Origin: an uncultured Oscillospiraceae bacterium
Lineage (GTDB): Bacteria > Bacillota > Clostridia > Oscillospirales > Oscillospiraceae
NCBI GenBank assembly: GCA_900752305.1
Contig: CAADUV010000265.1
Coordinates: 1-7,945, forward strand
Reading direction: 5' to 3'
Length of the DNA: 7,945 bases
The notes beneath the pieces were generated by a model. The model saw nothing but the letters and a program-made list of their open reading frames with translations. It was not told the DNA's origin and ran no database searches. The translations under genes were made by a program, and so were the position numbers. How positions within the stretch are numbered: the first letter of the stretch is position 1; each line of letters begins with the position of its first letter. Positions 1 through 5,377 of this stretch are shown here, piece after piece.

Positions 1-62
1 GAGAGGGGGGTGTTGCGCCCTCCCACCCCAAGGCGGGGAGCTGCGCCTCCGGCCGCTGGGCC
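1..62. repeat. Possible dispersed repeat or foreign sequence interrupting the ABC transporter gene
   Basis: The minus-strand reading frame of the ABC gene matches its family up to Leu-Ala-Ile (ending at 63). Relatives continue with Ala-Arg-Ala and reach a Walker B motif (LILDEATS-like) within about 10 to 12 residues. Here none of the three minus-strand frames of 62-1 encodes such a motif, so the family sequence has been replaced rather than shifted by an indel. The replacing DNA is very GC-rich, with short C and G runs (CACCCC, GCGGGG, GGGGGG). It resembles GC-rich dispersed repeats that I recall from genomes of gut Clostridia, but that is recollection, not a search. The alternative is an assembly or contig-edge chimera. 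The true extent is unknown because the element reaches the window edge. Confidence 0.4.
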
Positions 63-1706
63 AATGGCCAGCCGCTGCCGCTGTCCCTGGGACAGGTTGG
101 CGCCGTCACCGGTGACCATGGTCTGATAGCCGTCCGGCAGACGCCGGATGAAGCTGTGGGCGTTGGCGGTCTTGGCGGCCTGGATGCACTCCTCGTCGGT
201 GGCGTCCAACCGGCCGTAACGGATGTTATCCATGACCGTGCCGGTGAACAGGTGGGTGTCCTGGAGCACCACGCCCAGGCTGTGCCGCAGGGAGTCCTTC
301 TGGATGTCCTTGACGTTGATGCCGTCGTACTCGATGGAGCCGGACTGGATCTCGTAGAACCGGTTGATGAGGTTGGTGATGGTGGTCTTGCCAGCGCCGG
401 TGGAGCCGACGAAGGCAATCTTCTGACCGGGCTTTGCGTAGACGCTCACGTCGTGCAGTACCTGTTTGTCAGGCACATAGCCAAAGTCCACGTTTTTCAA
501 ACGCACGTCGCCCTTCAGCTCCACATATTTCATGCTGCCATCTTCCTGAGGCACCTTCCAAGCCCAGGCGGTGACGCGGCCGGATTCCCAAGCCTTCAAA
601 GAGCCGTCCGGGTTGTGCTCGGCAGGCACTAGGGTGACCTTGCCTTCGTCCACTTCAGCTGCCTCGTCGATGACCTGGAAGATCCGTTCTGCACCAGCCA
701 GAGCGGAGAGGATGTTGGTCATCTGCATGGAGATCTGGTTCATGGGCTGAGAGACCTGCTTGGAGTAGGTCAGATAAGCCACCAGACCGCCGATGTCGAA
801 GCCGCCCAGAATGGCCAACGCCCCGCCGAAGGCGGCGGTGAAGGCGTAGCCGATGTTGGTCAGGTTGCCGGACACGGGCATGATGCAGGTGCCGAAGAAG
901 CTGGCGTTGCTGGCGGCTGCTCGGAAGTTCTCGTTCAGTTCGTTGAAGGTCTCCTTGGCCTGATCCTCATGGGTGAAGGCCTTGACCACCTTCAGACCCT
1001 CGATGGTCTCCTGGATGTTGCCGTTCAGGGCGCCCAGAGCGGCCTGCTGCTTGGCGAAGTAGTTACGGCTCTTGCCGCCCAGCTGCTTGAACACCAGCAG
1101 GGTGACCGCCAGCATGACCAGGGTGACCAGGAAGAGGATGCGGCTCAGGTAGAGCATCATGGCCACGATGCCCACGAAGGTGAACAGGGCGGAGACACAC
1201 TGGAGGACGGACTGCTCCATGACCTGGAGGACGTTGTCGGCGTCGTTGGTGAACCGGCTCATCAGGTCGCCGGGGGGGGGCTGGTCGAAGTAGGTCAGGG
1301 GCAGGGACTGCATGTGGTTGAACAGGTCCCGCCGCAGGGCGTTGGTGCCCCGCTGAGCCACCCGGACCATCATGTTGCCCTGGAGGAAGTAGCAAGCGGC
1401 GGAGAAAACGTAGACCGCCAGCAGGGTCAGGACCTTGGGTCCCAGGCTGGGCAGGTCGGTCTGCCCGGCTGCCACTGCTGCTGTGATGTCGTTGATGATG
1501 GGACGCATGATATAGGTGGCGCCAACGCTGGCCAGGGCAGAGGCGATGACGCAGAGGAAGCCCACGATGAGCATGACCGGGTGCTGGCCCATGTAGCCCA
1601 GCAGACGTTTTACGGTCTTTTTGGTCTCCTTAGGCTTTTGGAACCCGCCGATGGGGCCACCACCGTGGCCATTGAGTTTGCGATTCTTTCTGGGAGCATC
1701 AGCCAT
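1..1706 (-). CDS. ABC exporter half-transporter, TM288/BmrD-like catalytic subunit (3' end lost or interrupted)
   Basis: This is the second subunit of a heterodimeric ABC exporter (permease fused to ATPase) in the membrane, probably pumping out drugs or other amphiphilic compounds; the substrate cannot be read. The protein has a Gly/His-bearing N-terminus (HGGG at about 14-17), a six-helix ABC membrane domain starting near residue 42, and the FDxxxxGDLMSRFTND motif near 140-155. A linker insertion around 358-397 contains WAWK and is typical of Clostridia TM288-like subunits. Walker A is GSTGAGKTT at 434-442 and the signature is LSQGQRQR at 538-545. After Ile548 (nt 63) the frame stays open to the edge but no longer matches the family, and the Walker B, catalytic Glu and H-loop are not in the window. 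The ATG at 1706-1704 is preceded by AAAGGAGGGG and overlaps the upstream subunit by 8 bases, so translation is probably coupled. The family identity is secure. Whether the gene is intact outside the window is not. Confidence 0.85.
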   Translation of the reverse strand, partial: MADAPRKNRKLNGHGGGPIGGFQKPKETKKTVKRLLGYMGQHPVMLIVGFLCVIASALASVGATYIMRPIINDITAAVAAGQTDLPSLGPKVLTLLAVYVFSAACYFLQGNMMVRVAQRGTNALRRDLFNHMQSLPLTYFDQPPPGDLMSRFTNDADNVLQVMEQSVLQCVSALFTFVGIVAMMLYLSRILFLVTLVMLAVTLLVFKQLGGKSRNYFAKQQAALGALNGNIQETIEGLKVVKAFTHEDQAKETFNELNENFRAAASNASFFGTCIMPVSGNLTNIGYAFTAAFGGALAILGGFDIGGLVAYLTYSKQVSQPMNQISMQMTNILSALAGAERIFQVIDEAAEVDEGKVTLVPAEHNPDGSLKAWESGRVTAWAWKVPQEDGSMKYVELKGDVRLKNVDFGYVPDKQVLHDVSVYAKPGQKIAFVGSTGAGKTTITNLINRFYEIQSGSIEYDGINVKDIQKDSLRHSLGVVLQDTHLFTGTVMDNIRYGRLDATDEECIQAAKTANAHSFIRRLPDGYQTMVTGDGANLSQGQRQRLAIGPAAGGAAPRLGVGGRNTPL

Positions 1707-3435
1707 GGTAGACCCCTCCTTTCAGCTGGGAGTGATAGATTTCCTGATAGATCTTGCTCTCTGCCATCAGCTGGTCGTGGGTGCCGATGTCGGCCACTTC
1801 GCCGTCATCCAAAATGATGATCTGGTCGGCGTCCCGCACCGAGCTGATGCGCTGAGCGATGAGGAAAACGGTGGTGTCTTTCAGGTTCTCGTGGAAGGAC
1901 TCCCGGATGAGGGCTTCGGTGGCGGAGTCCACAGCGGAGGTGGAGTCGTCCAGGATGAGGATGGAGGGCTTGCGGAGCATAGCCCGGGCGATGCACAGGC
2001 GCTGCTTCTGGCCGCCGGAGACGTTGACGCCGCCCTGTTCCAGCCAGGTGTCGAAGCCCTTGGGGAAGGACATGATGAAGTCGTAAGCCTGGGCGTCCTT
2101 GGCCGCCTGGATGACCTCCTCTTCGGTGGCGTCCGGGTTGCCCCACAGCAGATTCTCCCGGATGGTGCCGGAGAACAGGACGTTGTTCTGGAGCACCATG
2201 CCGATGCGGTGGCGCAGGTCTTCCAGGGGATAGTCCTTCACGTTGATGCCGTCCACCAGCACTTCCCCTTCCGTGGCATCGTAAAACCGGGGGATGAGAT
2301 TGACCAGGGTGGACTTGCCCTCGCCGGTGCCGCCGATGACGGCAATCACCTGGCCGGGCTTGGCAGTGAAGGAGATGTGGGACAGGACGTTATCGCCGGT
2401 GCCAGAGGCGTCATATTTAAAGGAGACATCCCGAAATTCCACCTGACCTGCTTGTTCCGGCAGAGCGGGTGCGGTACCGTCCTGAATGTCCGAGTCGGTG
2501 TCGATGACTTCAAAGATACGCTGGGCGCAGGCCTTGGCACGGGTGTACATCAGCAGGCACATGGCCACCATCATGACGCTCATGAGCACCATGAGGACGT
2601 AGTTCAGCAGCGAGGACAGCAGGCCAATCTCCAGGTCGCCGCGCAGGACGGTCTGACCGCCCAGGTAGAGGATGAGGACGGTGGAGATGGAGACGCCCAG
2701 CATCATGGCTGGCTGCATGAGGATGATGCGCAGGCTCACGTTCATGCCGGCTGTGGTGAAGTTGTCGTTGGAGGTCTTGAACTTCTCCTTCTCAAACTCC
2801 TCTCGGACATAGGATTTGACCACCCGGATGGAGGTCAGATTTTCCTGGACGGTCTCGTTCAGCAGATCCAACCGGTGCTGCATGGCCCGGAACAGCCCCA
2901 TGCAGACCTTCATCAGCAGACCGATGACCAGAGCGATGACCGGCACAGCGATGATGAGGATCATGGCCAGCTGCCAGCGGATATAGATGGCCACCGCCAT
3001 GGAAGCCACGATCATGACGCCGCTGCGGATGAGCAGGCGGAGCGCCATAGCCACCATGTTCTGCACGTTGGTCACGTCGTTGGTGAGACGGGTGACCAGG
3101 GAGGCGGTGGAGAATCGGTCGATGTTGCCGAAGGAGAAGGTGCTGATCTTGTCAAATTGCGCCTTGCGCAGGTTGGCGCCCAGACCTTGGGCGGCGAAAG
3201 CGGCGTGCTTGGCGGACATGACGCCGAAATACAGGGCGGCGGCAGCCACCACCAGCATCAGTGCCCCCATCTTCAAGATGACCGGCATATCGCCCTTCTG
3301 GATGCCGCTGTCAATGATCTCCGCCATCAGCAGAGGCAGGATCAGCTCGCAGATGGTCTCCAGGGCGATGAGCACGGGCGCTAAGATCGCTTGTCTTTTG
3401 TATCCCTTAAAATAAGGGAACAATCGTTTCAGCAT
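1699..3435 (-). CDS. ABC exporter half-transporter, TM287/BmrC-like subunit with degenerate ATPase site
   Basis: This 578-residue half-transporter is full length for its family. It has membrane helices at roughly 16-40, 53-75, 128-151, 154-176, 236-260 and 268-292, then an ATPase domain. Walker A is GGTGEGKST (368-376), the Q-loop lies in VLQNNVLFSG, the signature is VSGGQKQR (472-479) and Walker B is ILILDDSTS. The catalytic Glu after Walker B is Asp497, and the switch His is Gln528 (IAQR instead of IAHR). This pairing is the known hallmark of the non-catalytic site in asymmetric exporters such as TM287/288 and BmrC/D, which supports heterodimer formation with the overlapping downstream gene. 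Glu372 inside the P-loop is less usual. The ATG start has an AAGGA site 13 bases upstream. The gene lies 23 bases after the MarR gene, in the same operon. Transport of drugs or other amphiphiles is inferred from the family only. Confidence 0.93.
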   Translation of the reverse strand: MLKRLFPYFKGYKRQAILAPVLIALETICELILPLLMAEIIDSGIQKGDMPVILKMGALMLVVAAAALYFGVMSAKHAAFAAQGLGANLRKAQFDKISTFSFGNIDRFSTASLVTRLTNDVTNVQNMVAMALRLLIRSGVMIVASMAVAIYIRWQLAMILIIAVPVIALVIGLLMKVCMGLFRAMQHRLDLLNETVQENLTSIRVVKSYVREEFEKEKFKTSNDNFTTAGMNVSLRIILMQPAMMLGVSISTVLILYLGGQTVLRGDLEIGLLSSLLNYVLMVLMSVMMVAMCLLMYTRAKACAQRIFEVIDTDSDIQDGTAPALPEQAGQVEFRDVSFKYDASGTGDNVLSHISFTAKPGQVIAVIGGTGEGKSTLVNLIPRFYDATEGEVLVDGINVKDYPLEDLRHRIGMVLQNNVLFSGTIRENLLWGNPDATEEEVIQAAKDAQAYDFIMSFPKGFDTWLEQGGVNVSGGQKQRLCIARAMLRKPSILILDDSTSAVDSATEALIRESFHENLKDTTVFLIAQRISSVRDADQIIILDDGEVADIGTHDQLMAESKIYQEIYHSQLKGGVYHG

Positions 3436-3458
3436 AGTAGGTTCTCAGTCCTTTCATG

Positions 3459-3977
3459 TTAGAGATGGCAGTGGGGATGGTGCGGCGGAAAAGGCGGGCA
3501 ATCCTCCGGACAGTCTTCCTCGCTGAGCTGGGACAGGTTGCTCAGCATCTGTTCTTGATAACGCATCAGCTGTGCCTGATCCTCTTGGGAAAACCCTTGG
3601 AGCATCTGATTGTCCACCGTCTCAAAGACCTTCACACATTCTAAGACGGCCTGACGCCCCTTTTCCGTGATGGACACCCGGTTCCGCCGGGCGTCCTGAG
3701 GGTCCTGCTCCTTGTGGACGTAGCCGCCTCGCTCCAATGACTTCAACGAGTTGGCCACCGTAGCCGGAGAGACGTGGAGCCACTGTGCCAGCTGCTTTTG
3801 GCTGGGCAAGACCGCCCCTTCCTCCAACCCTTTGGACAGGATGAATAACAGCATGGGATTGCCCACATCCTGAAGGTGGTACTGAGCCATCAACGCTGTG
3901 ACGGCGTTCCGATGGGCTCGGTTGAGCCGGTGGAGCATTAAGATGGAGGGGTTCTTTTTGTGTTGATAAAGATACAA
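3459..3977 (-). CDS. MarR-family transcriptional regulator with Cys/His-rich C-terminal tail
   Basis: This 172-residue winged-helix repressor is likely the local regulator of the ABC exporter operon that it heads. The helix-turn-helix spans about 60-82 (LAQWLHVSPATVANSLKSLE) and the wing about 92-103, with the family's D-x-R-x-x-x-V type pattern (DARRNRVSI). Flanking helices at about 12-50 and 108-150 would form the dimer. The start is TTG at 3977-3975: AGGAGG (3990-3985 on the minus strand) sits exactly 7 bases before it, while the first ATG, at codon 14, has no nearby ribosome site. The last 17 residues hold Cys156, Cys160, His166, His167, His169, Cys170 and His171, spaced by prolines. This could be a metal or thiol-sensing tail, but that is inference. 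A palindrome just after its predicted transcription start suggests autoregulation. MarR membership is clear; the ligand is unknown. Confidence 0.92.
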   Translation of the reverse strand: MYLYQHKKNPSILMLHRLNRAHRNAVTALMAQYHLQDVGNPMLLFILSKGLEEGAVLPSQKQLAQWLHVSPATVANSLKSLERGGYVHKEQDPQDARRNRVSITEKGRQAVLECVKVFETVDNQMLQGFSQEDQAQLMRYQEQMLSNLSQLSEEDCPEDCPPFPPHHPHCHL

Positions 3978-3984
3978 AGCCTCA

Positions 3985-3990
3985 CCTCCT
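3985..3990 (-). promoter_or_regulatory. Ribosome binding site fixing a TTG start for the MarR gene
   Basis: On the minus strand AGGAGG lies 7 bases before TTG at 3977-3975. This is a consensus site at ideal spacing, so the rare TTG is preferred over the ATG 13 codons further in, which lies more than 40 bases from the site. Confidence 0.8.
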
Positions 3991-4006
3991 TTTAAATCGT
4001 TTGCGG

Positions 4007-4019
4007 GCTAATAATTAGC
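4007..4019. promoter_or_regulatory. Perfect palindrome, candidate MarR operator
   Basis: GCTAATAATTAGC is a perfect inverted repeat of 6-base arms around one central base, with two further matching pairs (GC/GC) two bases beyond on each side. It lies at about +4 to +16 of the transcript predicted from the minus-strand promoter of the MarR-ABC operon. MarR proteins commonly repress their own operons through AT-rich palindromes of this size overlapping or just after the start of transcription. The assignment to this MarR protein is inference. Confidence 0.6.
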
Positions 4020-4028
4020 GTGCTTATC

Positions 4029-4057
4029 ATTGTAGCGAGATATTTTTTGATTGTCAA
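4029..4057 (-). promoter_or_regulatory. Sigma-A type promoter of the MarR-ABC operon
   Basis: On the minus strand TTGACA (4057-4052) is followed after exactly 17 bases by TACAAT (4034-4029). This is a perfect -35, a five-of-six -10 and optimal spacing. Transcription should start near 4022, giving a leader of about 45 bases before the MarR TTG. No other match of this quality lies in the intergenic region. Confidence 0.8.
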
Positions 4058-4079
4058 GGGGAAATCTGTGAAAAAAATT

Positions 4080-4093
4080 AGAACAAGTGTTTG
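4080..4093. promoter_or_regulatory. LexA-box-like operator
   Basis: AGAACAAGTGTTTG matches the Bacillus-type LexA box (CGAACRNRYGTTYC) at 12 of 14 positions, missing only the two outermost bases. It overlaps the -35 element of the promoter for the LexA-like gene, the standard position for LexA autorepression. Binding by the encoded protein is inferred from its LexA-like recognition helix. Confidence 0.55.
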
Positions 4094-4119
4094 TGATTTT
4101 CCTGACGCTGTGGTATACT
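4091..4119 (+). promoter_or_regulatory. Promoter of the LexA-like / histidine-phosphatase unit
   Basis: TTGTGA (4091-4096) is followed after 17 bases by TATACT (4114-4119), with an extended -10 TG at 4111-4112. The weak -35 is compensated by the extended -10. The predicted transcription start is near 4126, giving a leader of about 62 bases before the ATG at 4188. The -35 is covered by the LexA-box-like sequence. Confidence 0.65.
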
Positions 4120-4187
4120 GGCACAGCACGACCCAAAGAGCTTGTAAAAAGTGGAATTGCGAAGTGTCCACGGTGAGAAAGAAGAGG

Positions 4188-4778
4188 ATGCCCTTGAAGA
4201 ACCGGCTGACCCCCAAACAGAACCAGATCTACGACTACATCCTCGCATTCACCCAGGAGCGAGGCTATCCCCCATCCGTCCGAGAGATCGCGGAGGCGGT
4301 ACACTTGAAATCCCCTTCCACTGTCCACTTTCACCTGAAAGCCATGGAAGCCGCCGGTGTCATCCGCAGGGGCGCGGGAAAGACCCGTTCCATCACGCCG
4401 GTGACGCCGGAGCACACACAGACGGCACAAAAAATCCCCATCCTGCGGGAAGTGACCGCAGAGCTGTCCGACTTCACCGGGGAGACCCTGCTCTTTGACA
4501 CCGGAGGCGCAACCCAGTTCCACTTTGCCGTCCGGATGGAGCGGGACACCCTGCGTTCCGCCGGCATCCTGCCCGGTGACCTGGTGGTGGTGCGGCAGCA
4601 GGAGCCGCAGAAGCCGGGCGAGCTGATGCTCTTCTTGCTAGAGGGACAGACCGTCTGCGGCAGCGCCAGCTGGGAGGGCGACCACCTGTGGCTGACCACC
4701 CAGGACAAGGCAGCTGTGGACGGGACAGAGGTGGTGCTGTTGGGAAAGGTGATCGCAGTGGTACGCCACTATGACTGA
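4188..4778 (+). CDS. LexA-like repressor lacking the autocleavage site and catalytic dyad
   Basis: This 196-residue protein has the length and layout of LexA. The N-terminal winged helix (about 7-69) is strikingly LexA-like: GYPPSVREIAEAV at 26-38 and recognition helix SPSTVHFHLKAME at 42-54. The C-terminal S24-type fold is recognisable by AGILPGDLVVVRQQ (125-138) and LLGKVIAVVR (184-193). Aligned by eye with Bacillus LexA, the Ala-Gly cleavage site is Ala91-Glu92, the nucleophile Ser (in GDSM) is Thr121 (in RDTL) and the general-base Lys (in TVK) is Cys157 (in TVC). Self-cleavage during the SOS response is therefore unlikely. It probably binds DNA as a dimer and is either constitutive or controlled another way. 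The ATG at 4188 is chosen because the LexA domain begins there; its ribosome site is only a purine-rich stretch (GAGAAAGAAGAGG). A LexA-box-like operator overlaps its promoter. It ends 16 bases before the phosphatase gene. Confidence 0.87.
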   Translation: MPLKNRLTPKQNQIYDYILAFTQERGYPPSVREIAEAVHLKSPSTVHFHLKAMEAAGVIRRGAGKTRSITPVTPEHTQTAQKIPILREVTAELSDFTGETLLFDTGGATQFHFAVRMERDTLRSAGILPGDLVVVRQQEPQKPGELMLFLLEGQTVCGSASWEGDHLWLTTQDKAAVDGTEVVLLGKVIAVVRHYD

Positions 4779-4794
4779 GAGGAGGAATCTTCCG

Positions 4795-5325
4795 ATGAAA
4801 TTGTTTTTGACCCGACATGGCCAGACCGATTGGAATACCAAGCGCTGCGTCTGCGGCCGAACCGAAGCACAGCTGACCGACCTAGGCAGAGCACAGGCCG
4901 CTCAGGTGGGTGAAGAGGCGGCGCGCGCCGGGGTGAACGTGATCCTGGCCTCCCCCATGGACCGCGCCCAGGAGACGGCGGCCATCATCGCCCAAAAGGT
5001 GGGTGTGCCGGTGCTGACGGAACCCCTCCTCATCGAACAGGACTTTGGCACCTTTGAAGGCCGGAGCGTGGATGACCCGGAGTATCGGGAGAAGCGCAAA
5101 AGCCTGCTGTGGCACTACCCCCAGGGCGAGTCCACGGCACAGCTCATTCATCGCGCCTATACGGTCATTGAAAAGGTGCGGGATGCGTACCCGGATAAAC
5201 GGGTGCTGCTGGTGTCCCACGGCTGCTTCTGCCGGGCGGCGCGTACTTATTTTGTGGACATTCCCTTTGGAGATTTTTATGAGTTCTATATGGAGAACTG
5301 CCAGCTGTTGGAGTTTGATCTGTAA
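4795..5325 (+). CDS. Histidine phosphatase family protein (phosphoglycerate mutase-like)
   Basis: This 176-residue cytoplasmic enzyme belongs to the histidine phosphatase superfamily, branch 1 (cobalamin phosphatase / phosphoglycerate mutase-like). It is shorter than the true cofactor-dependent mutase of about 230-250 residues, so a phosphatase role on an unknown small phosphorylated metabolite is more likely than glycolysis. The visible catalytic set is Arg7-His8-Gly9 (LTRHGQTDWN; His8 is the phosphate acceptor), Arg57 in SPMDRAQETA, acid/base Glu81 in IEQDFGTFEGR, and His142 in LVSHG. The ATG at 4795 is chosen because AGGAGG at 4780-4785 lies 9 bases before it, whereas the ATG at 4771 lies inside the previous gene without a ribosome site. 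It follows the LexA-like gene by 16 bases, probably in one transcript, and is followed by a strong terminator. The substrate cannot be assigned from the sequence. Confidence 0.9.
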   Translation: MKLFLTRHGQTDWNTKRCVCGRTEAQLTDLGRAQAAQVGEEAARAGVNVILASPMDRAQETAAIIAQKVGVPVLTEPLLIEQDFGTFEGRSVDDPEYREKRKSLLWHYPQGESTAQLIHRAYTVIEKVRDAYPDKRVLLVSHGCFCRAARTYFVDIPFGDFYEFYMENCQLLEFDL

Positions 5326-5367
5326 CGAAAAAGCCTGTCTTTCTGAGGAAAGACAGGCTTTTGTTAC
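5322..5367. terminator. Bidirectional intrinsic terminator between convergent genes
   Basis: AAAAGCCTGTCTTTC (5329-5343) pairs perfectly over 15 bases with 5348-5362 across a TGAG loop. After a two-base bulge, GTAAC (5322-5326) pairs with GTTAC (5363-5367). A/T tracts flank the GC-rich stem on both sides, so it can end transcription from the left (phosphatase) and from the right (membrane protein, whose stop lies 11 bases away). The phosphatase stop codon is inside the stem base. Confidence 0.92.
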
Positions 5368-5377
5368 GATGATAAGG

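Noticed and set aside
1..62. Single-base frameshift explaining the loss of the ABC C-terminus
   Set aside because: All three minus-strand frames were read; none contains a Walker B motif, so an indel alone cannot restore the protein within the window.
1261..1290. Possible frameshift at the run of nine G in the ABC gene
   Set aside because: The codon phase before and after the tract is the same as in the conserved upstream and downstream motifs, and the FD-4-GD spacing equals that of the family.
969..1817. Plus-strand open frame of 282 codons opposite the ABC subunit B gene
   Set aside because: Antisense shadow caused by high GC at codon third positions; low-complexity translation and no start signals.
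1621..3384. Plus-strand open frame of 587 codons opposite the ABC subunit A gene
   Set aside because: It lies wholly antisense to a clearly conserved protein. Its translation is a His/Asp/Gly-rich low-complexity shadow with no domain, and no promoter or ribosome site was seen for it.
4020..4187. Longer starts for the LexA-like gene (open frame from 4020, or GTG at 4173)
   Set aside because: The region holds both divergent promoters and the operator-like sites, the extra residues do not resemble LexA, and the GTG has no ribosome site.
4771..4794. Upstream ATG for the histidine phosphatase
   Set aside because: It overlaps the previous gene and the AGGAGG would lie inside the coding sequence; 4795 has correct spacing and begins with the family's MKLFLTRHG.
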